A stretch of DNA of 64,000 nucleotides from Acidimicrobiales bacterium. Lineage in GTDB: Bacteria > Actinomycetota > Acidimicrobiia > Acidimicrobiales > Bog-793. Location: the NCBI GenBank assembly GCA_035294085.1, contig DATGLP010000008.1, positions 1 to 64,000 on the forward strand, given 5' to 3'. Numbering within the stretch: position 1 is the stretch's first letter; every line of letters starts with the position of its first letter. Positions 21,455 to 30,115 of the stretch are shown one piece after another. The position numbers and the translations under genes are program-made. The notes beneath the pieces are model-generated. The model was not told the DNA's origin and made no database searches. It worked only from the letters and a program-made list of their open reading frames with translations.

Positions 21455-21679
21455 CTGCCCAAGCCGAAGGAGGATGCGATCGTGCTCGAGGGCACGGTCG
21501 TCGAGCCGCTCCCGAACGCCATGTTCCGGGTCGAGCTCGAGAACGGCCACAAGGTGCTCGCCCACTCCTCGGGCAAGATGCGCATGCACCGCATCCGCAT
21601 CCTCCCCGGGGACCGGGTCCAGGTCGAGATCACGCCGTACGACCTGACGCGCGGCCGCATCACCTACCGGTACAAGTAG
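21455..21679 (+). CDS. infA: Translation initiation factor IF-1, apparent CTG start
   Basis: A 74-residue OB-fold IF-1, which occupies the A site during initiation. Residues [40 protein letters not shown] and [13 protein letters not shown] match the family almost throughout. The conserved N-terminus begins at CTG 21455, which has GAGGAGGA just upstream. Between the in-frame TAG at 21428 and this CTG there is no ATG, GTG or TTG. The alternative, GTG 21482, also has AGGAGG 8 nt upstream but would remove nine conserved residues. Confidence 0.9.
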   Translation: MPKPKEDAIVLEGTVVEPLPNAMFRVELENGHKVLAHSSGKMRMHRIRILPGDRVQVEITPYDLTRGRITYRYK

Positions 21680-21695
21680 GCGGGGAGGGGACGAC

Positions 21696-21809
21696 GTGAA
21701 GGTGCGACCGAGCGTGAAGCCGATGTGCGAGAAGTGCAAGGTCATCCGCCGCCACGGGCGGGTCATGGTGATCTGCGACAACCCGCGCCACAAGCAGCGG
21801 CAGGGCTAG
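21696..21809 (+). CDS. rpmJ: 50S ribosomal protein L36
   Basis: A 37-residue L36, [20 protein letters not shown] then [16 protein letters not shown]. The CxxC, later Cys and His bind zinc (C-plus form). GGGGAGGGGAC precedes GTG 21696. It is between infA and rpsM as in most bacteria. Confidence 0.97.
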   Translation: MKVRPSVKPMCEKCKVIRRHGRVMVICDNPRHKQRQG

Positions 21810-21811
21810 CG

Positions 21812-22189
21812 ATGGCACGCATCGCCGGAGTGGACATCCCGCGGGAGAAGCGGCTCGAGATCGCCCTCACCTACATCTACGGCATCGGGCTCTCGACCGC
21901 CCAGCAGATCTGCGCGGCGACGGGGATCAGCCTCGACACGCGCGTGCGCGACCTCACCGACGAGGAGGTCGCGACGCTGCGCACCTACATCGACCAGCAC
22001 CTCAAGGTCGAGGGCGACCTGCGACGCGACGTCGCCCAGGACATCAAGCGGAAGATGGAGATCGGCTCCTACCAGGGCCTGCGGCACCGCCGCGGGCTCC
22101 CCGTGCGTGGCCAGCGCACGCACACGAACGCCCGGACCCGCAAGGGGCCGAAGAAGACGGTCGCCGGCAAGAAGAAGGTGCGCAAGTAG
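21812..22189 (+). CDS. rpsM: 30S ribosomal protein S13
   Basis: A 125-residue S13, which forms bridges to the 50S and touches P-site tRNA. It opens [20 protein letters not shown] and ends with [20 protein letters not shown] followed by a lysine-rich tail. ATG 21812 follows the rpmJ stop by two bases. A 70-bp gap to rpsK follows. Confidence 0.97.
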   Translation: MARIAGVDIPREKRLEIALTYIYGIGLSTAQQICAATGISLDTRVRDLTDEEVATLRTYIDQHLKVEGDLRRDVAQDIKRKMEIGSYQGLRHRRGLPVRGQRTHTNARTRKGPKKTVAGKKKVRK

Positions 22190-22259
22190 TGGGCGCCTCG
22201 CCTGCCGGCGGCGTGCTGCGAGCGCTGGGGCTCGCCCGCGCGCTCGACGGGGAGGTTTG

Positions 22260-22661
22260 ATGGCGAAGACGACGAAGCCAGGCGGGCGCCGTCCGCGTCG
22301 GCGCGAGCGGAAGAACGTCGCGCACGGCGTCGCCCACATCAAGAGCTCCTTCAACAACACCATCGTGTCGATCACCGACCACGAGGGGAACGTCATCGCC
22401 TGGGCATCCGCCGGCAACGTGGGCTTCAAGGGCTCGCGCAAGTCGACGCCCTTCGCCGCCCAGATGGCGGCCGAGCAGTGCGCCCGGCGGGCGATGGAGC
22501 ACGGGGTGCGGCGCGTCGACGTGCTCGTGCGCGGCCCGGGCTCCGGGCGCGAGACGGCGGTGCGCTCGCTCGCGGCCACGGGCATCGAGGTGACCGGCAT
22601 CAAGGACGTCACGCCCATCCCGCACAACGGGTGCCGCCCGAAGAAGCGGCGCCGGGTCTAG
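22260..22661 (+). CDS. rpsK: 30S ribosomal protein S11
   Basis: A 133-residue S11 of the platform near the E site. It has [40 protein letters not shown] and the end [29 protein letters not shown] precedes ATG 22260. The frame remains open upstream, but the family N-terminus supports this start. Confidence 0.97.
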   Translation: MAKTTKPGGRRPRRRERKNVAHGVAHIKSSFNNTIVSITDHEGNVIAWASAGNVGFKGSRKSTPFAAQMAAEQCARRAMEHGVRRVDVLVRGPGSGRETAVRSLAATGIEVTGIKDVTPIPHNGCRPKKRRRV

Positions 22662-22677
22662 GCGGCGGAGGAGGAGG

Positions 22678-23304
22678 ATGGCCCGCTACACGGGCCCGGC
22701 GTGCCGCCTGTGCCGCCGGGAGAAGGTGAAGCTCTTCTTGAAGGGCCCGAAGTGCGAGAGCATGGCGTGCCCCATCGAGCGCCGTCCCTACCCACCGGGC
22801 GAGCACGGACGCGACCGCTCGCGCCAGGGCTCGGAGTACCTCGCGCAGCTGCGCGAGAAGCAGAAGGCGCGCCGCATCTACGGCGTCGTCGAGCGCCAGT
22901 TCCGCAACCTCTACGGCGAGGCGAGCCGCCAGAGCGGCATCACCGGCGAGAACCTGCTGCGGATGCTCGAGCTGCGCCTCGACAACCTCGCCTACCGAGC
23001 GCTGTGGGGGACGAGCCGTGCCCAGGCGCGTCAGCTCGTCAGCCACGGGCACGTGCGCGTGAACGGCAGGCGGGTCACCATCCCGAGCTACCGCGTCCGG
23101 CTGGGCGACGTCGTCTCCCTCGCGCCGGGGCTGCGGGGCAACATCGTCGTCCGCCACAACCTCGACACGATCGACCGCCCCGTCCCCGGCTGGCTCGAGG
23201 TCGAGGAGGACGGCTTCGCCGTGCGCGTGCGCGCGCTCCCCGAGCGCGAGCAGATCGACACGCAGGTGCGCGAGCAGCTCATCGTCGAGCTCTACTCGAA
23301 GTAG
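22678..23304 (+). CDS. rpsD: 30S ribosomal protein S4 (zinc-type)
   Basis: A 208-residue S4, a primary assembly protein and, in E. coli, repressor of the alpha operon. The N-terminus ARYTGPACRLCRREKVKLFL followed by KGPKCESMAC supplies four Cys for a zinc site. The S4 RNA-binding domain LRLDNLAYRALWGTSRAQAR and LVSHGHVRVNGRRVTIPS follow. GGAGGAGG precedes ATG 22678. Confidence 0.97.
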   Translation: MARYTGPACRLCRREKVKLFLKGPKCESMACPIERRPYPPGEHGRDRSRQGSEYLAQLREKQKARRIYGVVERQFRNLYGEASRQSGITGENLLRMLELRLDNLAYRALWGTSRAQARQLVSHGHVRVNGRRVTIPSYRVRLGDVVSLAPGLRGNIVVRHNLDTIDRPVPGWLEVEEDGFAVRVRALPEREQIDTQVREQLIVELYSK

Positions 23305-23328
23305 CGGAAGGACAGGAGCGAGCGAACG

Positions 23329-24270
23329 ATGCTCATCATCCAGCGGCCCACCGTCGAGGCGGTCGGGGAGGAGGAGGGCAACCGCCAGCGCTTCTCCATC
23401 GGTCCGCTCGACCCCGGCTTCGGCCACACCCTCGGCAACTCGCTGCGGCGGACCCTGCTCTCGTCGATCCCGGGGGCGGCCGTCACCCAGGTGCGCTTCG
23501 ACGACGCCCTCCACGAGTTCACCTACCTGCAGGGGGTGAAGGAGGACGTCTCCGACATCATCTTGAACCTGAAGGACCTCGTCCTGCGCGTCGAGTCGGA
23601 CGAGCCGGTGACGCTGCGCGTCGACGTCCGAGGCCCGGCCGAGGTCACCGGTGCCGACCTGCAGGCCACCGCCGAGGTCGAGATCTTGAACCCGGACCTG
23701 CACCTCGCGACGGTGAACGCGAAGGGCCGCCTCGCCATGGACGTGACCGTCGAGCGGGGCAAGGGCTACGTCTCGGCGGAGCGCAACAAGCGGTCCTCGG
23801 CGATCGGGGTCATCCCGGTCGACGCCATCTTCTCGCCGGTGCGACGGGTCGCCTTCAGCGTCGAGCCGACCCGCGTCGAGCAGTCGACGGACTACGACCG
23901 CCTCGTCCTCGACGTCGAGACGGACGGCTCGATCTCGCCGCGCGCCGCGCTCGCCTCGGCGGGCCAGACGCTGCGGGCGCTCGTCGGCCTCGTCGCCGAG
24001 CTCTCCGAGGAGGCCGAGGGGCTCGAGCTCGGCGACGCCGCCACGGCGACGAGCGGCTCGCCCGACCTCGACCTGCCCATCGAGGACCTCGACCTGTCCG
24101 AGCGGCCGCGCAACTGCCTGAAGCGGGCCCAGATCAACACGATCGGCGAGCTCGTCCAGCGCACCTACGCTGACCTGCTCGCGATCACGAACTTCGGGCA
24201 GAAGTCCCTCGACGAGGTGATCCAGCGCCTCGACGAGCGCGGCCTGTCGCTCGCCGGCGAGGGCTTCTGA
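23329..24270 (+). CDS. rpoA: DNA-directed RNA polymerase alpha subunit
   Basis: A 313-residue alpha subunit that nucleates RNA polymerase assembly. The N-terminal domain shows [20 protein letters not shown] and [20 protein letters not shown]. After a short acidic linker the C-terminal domain carries [20 protein letters not shown] and [19 protein letters not shown], which bind UP elements and activators. It overlaps rplQ by one base. rpoB and rpoC are not in the window. Confidence 0.97.
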   Translation: MLIIQRPTVEAVGEEEGNRQRFSIGPLDPGFGHTLGNSLRRTLLSSIPGAAVTQVRFDDALHEFTYLQGVKEDVSDIILNLKDLVLRVESDEPVTLRVDVRGPAEVTGADLQATAEVEILNPDLHLATVNAKGRLAMDVTVERGKGYVSAERNKRSSAIGVIPVDAIFSPVRRVAFSVEPTRVEQSTDYDRLVLDVETDGSISPRAALASAGQTLRALVGLVAELSEEAEGLELGDAATATSGSPDLDLPIEDLDLSERPRNCLKRAQINTIGELVQRTYADLLAITNFGQKSLDEVIQRLDERGLSLAGEGF

Positions 24271-24626
24271 TGCCGGCTGCCCCGAAGAAGGGCCGCCGCC
24301 TCGGGGGCGACGCGGCCCACCAGAAGGCGATGCTCGCCAACCTCGCGGCCTCGCTGTTCGCCGCGGAGGCGATCGTCACGACCGAGGCGAAGGCGAAGGC
24401 GCTGCGGCCGGTCGCGGAGAAGCTCATCACGAAGGCGCGCGCCGGCGGCGTGCACAACCACCGCCAGGTCGTCGCCTTCCTGCGCGACAAGGACATGGCC
24501 CACAAGCTCTTCGCCGAGATCGGCCCACGCTACGCGGACCGCCCCGGCGGCTACCTGCGCATCCTGAAGCTCGGGCCGCGCCCGGGCGACAACGCCCCGA
24601 TGGCGCGCGTCGAGCTCGTGGGTTGA
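24270..24626 (+). CDS. rplQ: 50S ribosomal protein L17
   Basis: A 118-residue L17 at the tunnel exit. It contains [41 protein letters not shown] and [20 protein letters not shown]. It follows rpoA directly and its stop overlaps the TTG start of truA (TTGA). Confidence 0.97.
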   Translation: MPAAPKKGRRLGGDAAHQKAMLANLAASLFAAEAIVTTEAKAKALRPVAEKLITKARAGGVHNHRQVVAFLRDKDMAHKLFAEIGPRYADRPGGYLRILKLGPRPGDNAPMARVELVG

Positions 24627-25492
24627 CGCCGCCGGCGGGCACCGTCGGCGAGGCGAGCGACGAAGCGGCCCCGGGCGGGCCGCTTCGTCGCGTCGTGCTC
24701 GGCCTCGCCTACGACGGCACCTGCTTCCGCGGCTTCGCCCCGCAAGCCGGCGAGCGCACCGTCGCCGGCGCGCTCGGCGCCGCGCTCGAGGTTGCGCTCG
24801 GCGAGCCCGTCGAGCTCACCTGCGCGGGGCGCACCGACGCCGGGGTGCACGCCCTGGCCCAGGTCGTCCACCTCGACGCGCCCGCCGATCGCCTCTCGAG
24901 GCGCCTTCGCGCGCCGAGCCTCGAGCCCGGGGCGCCGCTCGAGCGCCTGCAGCGCTCGCTCAACCGGCAGCTCGCGGGCGAGGTCGTCGTCTGGCGGGCG
25001 GAGCTCGCGCGGCCCGGCTTCGACGCCCGGCGCTCGGCGCTGTCCCGCCGCTACCGCTACCTCGTCGATGCGCGCCCCCGACCCGACCCGCTGCGCCGGC
25101 GAGACACCTGGCAGGTCGGCGCCGCCCTCGACCTCGCCGCGATGCGCCTCGGGGCGGACCCGCTCATCGGCGAGCACGACTTCTCCGCGTTCTGCCGGCG
25201 AGGGCGCACGGCCGCCGGCCCGCTCGTGCGCCGGGTGCTCGACGCGAGCTGGACGGTGCTCGCCGACGGCCGGTGGGCCTTCGAGGTCGAGGCGCAGGCG
25301 TTCTGCCAGCAGATGGTGCGTGCCGTCGTGGGGATGCTCGTCGCCATCGGTCGGGGTCGCGCGCGCCCGAGCGACGTCGTGGCCCGGCTGCGCAGCGGTC
25401 GGCGCGAGGGCGCGCCACCGGTCGCCCCGCCGCACGGCCTCGCGCTCGTCGCCGTCCGCTACCCCGCCGAGCTCGGTGGGACCTTCTGCTGA
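24623..25492 (+). CDS. truA: tRNA pseudouridine synthase A
   Basis: A 289-residue enzyme that makes pseudouridine at positions 38-40 of the tRNA anticodon arm. The catalytic aspartate is Asp 72 in [38 protein letters not shown] and [14 protein letters not shown] complete the family pattern. Translation appears to start at TTG 24623, which overlaps the rplQ stop by four bases. The first about 20 residues are not conserved, so a slightly later start is possible. Confidence 0.94.
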   Translation: MTPPAGTVGEASDEAAPGGPLRRVVLGLAYDGTCFRGFAPQAGERTVAGALGAALEVALGEPVELTCAGRTDAGVHALAQVVHLDAPADRLSRRLRAPSLEPGAPLERLQRSLNRQLAGEVVVWRAELARPGFDARRSALSRRYRYLVDARPRPDPLRRRDTWQVGAALDLAAMRLGADPLIGEHDFSAFCRRGRTAAGPLVRRVLDASWTVLADGRWAFEVEAQAFCQQMVRAVVGMLVAIGRGRARPSDVVARLRSGRREGAPPVAPPHGLALVAVRYPAELGGTFC

Positions 25493-25503
25493 GGAACCGC
25501 CGT

Positions 25504-25532
25504 TTGCAGCGGGCGGTGGCGTCGCCTAGCCT
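25504..25532 (+). promoter_or_regulatory. Promoter of rplM-rpsI
   Basis: TTGCAG at 25504-25509 and TAGCCT at 25527-25532 are separated by 17 bp in the 119-bp gap after truA. Transcription would begin near 25539, about 70 nt before rplM. Confidence 0.65.
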
Positions 25533-25611
25533 GGTGGCGCCGCAGGCCGGCGCGCGCTCGGCGAGCGCTGGCGCGGCGCTCGCCGCGACCTCGCGACCAA
25601 AGGACCACGCA

Positions 25612-26061
25612 GTGCGCACCTACTCCCCGAAGCCCGCCGACGTCGTGCGGGCCTGGCACGTCGTCGACGCGGACGGCGCCGTCCTCGGCCGGCTGGCGAG
25701 CGAGGTGGCACGGGTGCTGCGCGGGAAGCACAAGGCGATCTTCGCCCCGCACCTCGACGCCGGCGACCACGTCGTCGTCGTCAACGCGGCGAAGGTGGTG
25801 CTGAGCGCCGGCAAGGCGGCCGACAAGCGCGCGTGGCGTCACAGCGGCTACCCCGGTGGCCTGCGCTCGACCACCTACGCCGAGCTCCTCGCGACCCGTC
25901 CCGAGGAGGTCGTGCGGCGCGCCGTGCGCGGCATGCTGCCGAAGAACGCCCTCGGGCGCCGGCTGCTCGGGCGGCTGAAGGTGTACGCCGGGCCGCTGCA
26001 CCCGCACGCGGCCCAGGCCCCGGTGCCGCTCGTGCTGGCGGGTGTCCGCCGGGCGAGCTAG
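25612..26061 (+). CDS. rplM: 50S ribosomal protein L13
   Basis: A 149-residue L13, an early 50S assembly protein. It begins [20 protein letters not shown] and has [40 protein letters not shown] and [25 protein letters not shown] 25612 is preceded by AAAGGACCACGCA. With rpsI it forms the usual L13-S9 pair under its own promoter. Confidence 0.97.
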   Translation: MRTYSPKPADVVRAWHVVDADGAVLGRLASEVARVLRGKHKAIFAPHLDAGDHVVVVNAAKVVLSAGKAADKRAWRHSGYPGGLRSTTYAELLATRPEEVVRRAVRGMLPKNALGRRLLGRLKVYAGPLHPHAAQAPVPLVLAGVRRAS

Positions 26062-26080
26062 CGAGAGCTCGAGGAGGGAC

Positions 26081-26473
26081 GTGCCCACCCCGCTCACCCA
26101 GTCGACCGGTCGACGGAAGGCGGCCGTCGCGCGCGTCCGGCTGCGCGCTGGCACGGGCAGCGTCACCGTCAACCGCCGCCCGCTCGAGGAGTACTTCCCC
26201 TCGGCGACCCTCCGCCAGCACGCCACCGAGGCGCTGCGCGTGAGCGGTCGGGCCGGCGGCTACGACGTCGAGGCGACGATCGACGGCGGCGGCGTCTCGG
26301 GGCAGGCCGGGGCGCTGCGCCTCGGGATCGCGCGCGGCCTCGCCGCGCTCGAGCCGGAGCTGCGCGCCACGCTGAAGCGCGCCGGCCTGCTCACACGGGA
26401 CGCCCGCGAGAAGGAGAGCAAGAAGTACGGGCTGAAGAAGGCGCGCAAGGCACCGCAGTACTCCAAGCGCTGA
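26081..26473 (+). CDS. rpsI: 30S ribosomal protein S9
   Basis: A 130-residue S9 whose C-terminal tail reaches P-site tRNA. It contains [39 protein letters not shown] and ends [17 protein letters not shown] with the tail arginine. GAGGAGGG precedes GTG 26081. glmM begins 7 bp after its stop. Confidence 0.97.
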   Translation: MPTPLTQSTGRRKAAVARVRLRAGTGSVTVNRRPLEEYFPSATLRQHATEALRVSGRAGGYDVEATIDGGGVSGQAGALRLGIARGLAALEPELRATLKRAGLLTRDAREKESKKYGLKKARKAPQYSKR

Positions 26474-26480
26474 GCCGCCC

Positions 26481-27836
26481 GTGACCCTGCGGTTCGGCAC
26501 CGACGGCATCCGCGGGGTCGCCAACGTCGAGCTGACCCCCGAGCTCGCGCTCGCCGTCGGGCGCGCCGCGGCCCGCCGGCTCGCGGGCGACGCCTTCCTC
26601 GTCGGGTCCGACACCCGCCGCTCGAGCCCGATGCTCAAGGCCGCCCTCGCCGCGGGCCTCGCGGCCGAGGGGCGCCGCGTCGTCGACGTCGACGTGCTCC
26701 CGACGCCCGGGCTGGCCTTCCTCGCGGCCTCGCGTGCCGTGCCGGCCGCGATGGTGTCGGCTTCCCACAACCCCTTCGACGACAACGGGATCAAGCTCCT
26801 CTCGTCGGCGGGCACGAAGCTCCCCGACGCCGAGGAGCGCGACGTCGAGGAGGAGCTCGAGGCGATCATGGCGGGCGAGCGCCGGCCAGCCGAGCCCGTG
26901 CTCGGCGCACGCGTCGGCTCGATCGCCGCCGACGGCAGGGGGCTCGAGGAGTACGCGGCGCACCTCGCCGGCTCCGTCGACCTCCGGCGCGCGCCTCGCC
27001 TCGCCGTCGTCTGCGACTGCGCGAACGGCGCGGCGTCCACCCTCGCCCCGCAGGTGCTGCGGAGCGTCGGCCTCGCCGTGCACGCCGTCGCGGCAGAGCC
27101 GAACGGCACGAACATCAACGACGGGTGCGGCTCGACGCACCCGGAGCGGCTCGCCGCCGAGGTCGTGGCGCGCCGCGCCGACCTCGGGCTCGCCTTCGAC
27201 GGCGACGCGGACCGCCTCATCGCCGTCGACCACCTCGGCCAGGTCGTCGACGGCGACCAGCTGCTCGCCCTCTTCGCCCTCGACCTGCACCGCCGGGGCG
27301 AGCTCGCGAGCAACGGCGTCGTCGTCACGGTGATGAGCAACCTCGGCCTGCGCATCGCCCTCGAGGCGGCCGGGATCACCGTCGTCGAGACGCCCGTCGG
27401 CGACCGCTACGTCGCCGACGCCCTCGACGAGCACGGCTTCGTGCTCGGCGGCGAGCAGTCTGGCCACATCGTCTTCCGGCGCCAGGCGACGACGGGGGAC
27501 GGGATCCTGACGGCGCTGCGGCTCGTCGACCTCCTCGCGCGCGAGCGGCGGCCGCTCGCCGAGCTCGCCGCAGCGGCGATGGTGCGCCTCCCCCAGGAGC
27601 TGCGCAGCGTGCGCGTCCTCGCCCCGAGCCGCCTCAGCGAGGCGGCTGGCGTCTGGAGGGAGGTCGAGGCCGTCGAGGCGCGCCTCGGCGCGCACGGCCG
27701 GGTCGTGCTGCGGGCGAGCGGGACCGAGCCCGCCGTCCGGGTGATGGTCGAAGCCGGGACGCACGAGCTCGCCCGCTCGTGTGCCGAGCACCTCGCCGCC
27801 GTCGTCGCGCGCGAGCTCGGGGTGGCGAGGCGCTGA
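26481..27836 (+). CDS. glmM: Phosphoglucosamine mutase
   Basis: A 451-residue alpha-D-phosphohexomutase that converts glucosamine-6-phosphate to glucosamine-1-phosphate for UDP-GlcNAc and peptidoglycan. It starts FGTDGIRGVANVELTPELAL. The phosphoserine is Ser 95 in VSASHNPFDDNGIK, the metal loop is AFDGDADRLIAVD, the sugar loop is GGEQSGHIVF and the phosphate site is RASGTEPAVRVMVE. It sits directly after rpsI, a conserved actinobacterial neighbourhood, and before glmS, the enzyme that makes its substrate. Confidence 0.96.
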   Translation: MTLRFGTDGIRGVANVELTPELALAVGRAAARRLAGDAFLVGSDTRRSSPMLKAALAAGLAAEGRRVVDVDVLPTPGLAFLAASRAVPAAMVSASHNPFDDNGIKLLSSAGTKLPDAEERDVEEELEAIMAGERRPAEPVLGARVGSIAADGRGLEEYAAHLAGSVDLRRAPRLAVVCDCANGAASTLAPQVLRSVGLAVHAVAAEPNGTNINDGCGSTHPERLAAEVVARRADLGLAFDGDADRLIAVDHLGQVVDGDQLLALFALDLHRRGELASNGVVVTVMSNLGLRIALEAAGITVVETPVGDRYVADALDEHGFVLGGEQSGHIVFRRQATTGDGILTALRLVDLLARERRPLAELAAAAMVRLPQELRSVRVLAPSRLSEAAGVWREVEAVEARLGAHGRVVLRASGTEPAVRVMVEAGTHELARSCAEHLAAVVARELGVARR

Positions 27837-27865
27837 GCCGGGCGCGGCGTGCGCCGGCGCGCGCT

Positions 27866-27871
27866 TAGCCT
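27866..27871 (+). promoter_or_regulatory. -10 box of glmS, leaderless configuration
   Basis: TAGCCT ends 7 nt before GTG 27879, so the transcription start should coincide with the start codon. No -35 or ribosome-binding sequence is visible. Confidence 0.6.
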
Positions 27872-27878
27872 TGCTCGC

Positions 27879-29723
27879 GTGTGCGGCATCATCGGGGCGA
27901 CCGGGGCGGGCGAGCCCTTCGGGGTCATCGCCGCCGGGCTCGCCGCCCTCGAGTACCGCGGCTACGACTCCGCCGGGCTCGCGGTCGTCGACGCCGAGCA
28001 CGGGCGCCTGTTTCGCGTCCGGGCGGCGGAGCGTGCCCGCTCCCTCGAGCGCCTCGAGCTCGCCCGCGCCTCGGCGCCGGCGGCCGGCGCCGCGATCGGC
28101 CACACGCGCTGGGCGACGCACGGGCCGCCGACCGAGGAGAACGCGCACCCGCACCTCGACTGCACCGGCCGGGTGGCCATCGTGCACAACGGGATCATCG
28201 AGAACCACCGCGAGCTCGCCGCCGAGCTCGAGGCCCGCGGGCACGCGCGGGCGTCGGCGACCGACTCGGAGGTCCTCGCGCACCTCCTCGAGGAGGAGAT
28301 CGGCGAGGGCCGCTGCCTCGGCGAGGCGCTGCGCCGGGCGGCCGGTCGCCTGCGCGGGGACTTCGCCGTCGCCGCGATCTCGACGAGCGAGCCGGACTGC
28401 ATCGTCGCGACGCGCTCGAGCGCGCCGCTCATCGTCGGGCTCACCGACTCGCTCGGGCTCGTCGCGTCCGACGTCGCCGCGCTCCTCGCCACGACGCGGC
28501 GCCTCTACGCGCTCGGGGACGGCGAGGTGGCGACGATTCGGCCCGGCTCGCTCGAGGTCGTCGGCCCCGACGGCGCGCCCGTCGTCCCGGTGCCGCTCGC
28601 CGTCGACTGGGACGTCGCCGCGGCGCGAAAGGGCGGCTACCCGGACTTCATGTCGAAGGAGATGCACGAGCAGCCGCTCGCGCTCGCCGAGACGCTCCTC
28701 GGGAGGGTGGGCCCGGCCGGCGAGACCGAGCTCGAGGAGCTCGAGCTGCGCGAGGCGGACCTCGCCTCGCTGCGGCGCGTCGTCTTCGTCGCGTGCGGCT
28801 CGAGCTTCCACGCCGGCCTCGTCGCCCGCCAGGCCGTGGAGGCCTGGGCGCGGCTGCCGGCCGAGGCGGACATCGCGAGCGAGTTCCGCTACCGCGAGCC
28901 GGTCCTCGAGCCGGGCACCCTCGTCGTCGCGATCAGCCAGTCCGGCGAGACCGCCGACACCTTGCACGCCGTGCGCGAGGCGCGTCGGCGCGGCGCAGCG
29001 GTCCTCGCGCTGACGAACGTCGTCGGCTCGGTGATGGCCCGCGAGGCGGACGGCGCGCTCTACACGCGTGCGGGACCCGAGGTCGGCGTCGCCTCGACGA
29101 AGTGCCACCTCGCCCAGCTCGCCCTGCTCGAGGCGTTCGCCCTCCACCTCGCGCGCGTGCGCGGGGCGCTCGGCGGCGAGCGGCTCCGCTCGATCGCACG
29201 TGCGTTGCGCGCCCTGCCCGACGCCGTCGCCGCCTCGCTCGCGCGCGCCGCCGACTACGAGGCCGTGGCGCGGCGCTTCGCCGGGGTGGAGGACTTCTAC
29301 TTCCTCGGGCGACGCGCCGGCCTGCCGGTCGCCCTCGAGGGGGCGCTCAAGCTGAAGGAGCTCGCCTACGTGCGCGCCGAGGCGTACCCGGCGGGGGAGA
29401 TGAAGCACGGGCCGATCTCGCTCATCGAGCCGGGGGCGGTCGTCGTCGTCGTCGCGACGCGCTCGGCCCTCTGGGAGAAGCTGATGTCGAACGTCGCCGA
29501 GATGCAGGCGCGCGGTGCCACGGTCGTCGCCGTCGCCGAGGAGGGCGACGCCGAGACGGCCCGTCGCGTCGACGCCGTCTTGGAGGTCCCGGCGGTCTGC
29601 GAGCTGTGCTCGCCCGTCGTCGACGTCGTCCCGCTCCAGTTCTTCGCGTACACGATCGCGCGCGCGCGCGGCAACGACGTCGACCGGCCGCGGAACCTGG
29701 CGAAGGTCGTCACCGTCGAATGA
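27879..29723 (+). CDS. glmS: Glutamine-fructose-6-phosphate aminotransferase
   Basis: A 614-residue cytosolic enzyme making glucosamine-6-phosphate from fructose-6-phosphate and glutamine. The nucleophile is Cys 2 (CGIIGATGAG), exposed after Met removal; HTRWATHGPPTEENAHPHLD completes the glutaminase site. Two SIS domains follow (VACGSSFHAGLVARQAVE, SQSGETADTLHAV; GRRAGLPVALEGALKLKEL), ending DVDRPRNLAKVVTVE. GTG 27879 is required to place Cys at position 2; an upstream in-frame start at 27849 would mask it. The -10 box 7 nt upstream implies a leaderless mRNA. Its stop overlaps acpS. Confidence 0.96.
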   Translation: MCGIIGATGAGEPFGVIAAGLAALEYRGYDSAGLAVVDAEHGRLFRVRAAERARSLERLELARASAPAAGAAIGHTRWATHGPPTEENAHPHLDCTGRVAIVHNGIIENHRELAAELEARGHARASATDSEVLAHLLEEEIGEGRCLGEALRRAAGRLRGDFAVAAISTSEPDCIVATRSSAPLIVGLTDSLGLVASDVAALLATTRRLYALGDGEVATIRPGSLEVVGPDGAPVVPVPLAVDWDVAAARKGGYPDFMSKEMHEQPLALAETLLGRVGPAGETELEELELREADLASLRRVVFVACGSSFHAGLVARQAVEAWARLPAEADIASEFRYREPVLEPGTLVVAISQSGETADTLHAVREARRRGAAVLALTNVVGSVMAREADGALYTRAGPEVGVASTKCHLAQLALLEAFALHLARVRGALGGERLRSIARALRALPDAVAASLARAADYEAVARRFAGVEDFYFLGRRAGLPVALEGALKLKELAYVRAEAYPAGEMKHGPISLIEPGAVVVVVATRSALWEKLMSNVAEMQARGATVVAVAEEGDAETARRVDAVLEVPAVCELCSPVVDVVPLQFFAYTIARARGNDVDRPRNLAKVVTVE

Positions 29724-30112
29724 GGCGCGCGCAGGCAGGCGTCCTCGGCATCGGGCTCGACGCCGTCGAGGTGGAACGCTTCCGTTCCGCCCTCGAGCGG
29801 CGCCCCGAGCTCGCCCGGCGCCTGTTCACCGCCGGCGAGCTCGCGGCCTGCGCGCCCCGGCGGGACCCGGTGCCGGGCCTCGCGGCGCGCTTTTGCGCGA
29901 AGGAGGCGGCGATGAAGGCGCTCGGGGTGGGGCTCGGCGCGTTCGGCTTCCACGACGTCGAGGTGGTCCGCACGGCCTCGGGCCGGCCCGAGCTGGCGGT
30001 GACCGGCCGGGCCCGCGAGCGCGCCGCCGCGCTCGGGGCTCGCCGGCTCACGGTCTCGCTCACCCACACGGCCCGCCTCGCCTCGGCGGTCGTCCTCGCG
30101 TCCGGGGGCTGA
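29720..30112 (+). CDS. acpS: Holo-[acyl-carrier-protein] synthase
   Basis: A 130-residue 4'-phosphopantetheinyl transferase that loads the prosthetic group onto acyl carrier protein. Mg-binding Asp 14 (GIGLDAVEVERF) and Glu 62 (FCAKEAAMKALG) are present, and SLTHTARLASAVVLA is the C-terminal signature. ATG 29720 overlaps the glmS stop (AATGA), indicating coupling. Followed within 3 bp by nnr. Confidence 0.94.
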   Translation: MRRAQAGVLGIGLDAVEVERFRSALERRPELARRLFTAGELAACAPRRDPVPGLAARFCAKEAAMKALGVGLGAFGFHDVEVVRTASGRPELAVTGRARERAAALGARRLTVSLTHTARLASAVVLASGG

Positions 30113-30115
30113 CGC

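Noticed and set aside
26391-29408. Very long minus-strand open frame (over 1000 codons) opposite glmM and glmS
   Set aside because: Antisense shadow caused by high GC and codon bias of the plus-strand genes; translation is Arg/Glu/Asp/Val low complexity with no family resemblance.
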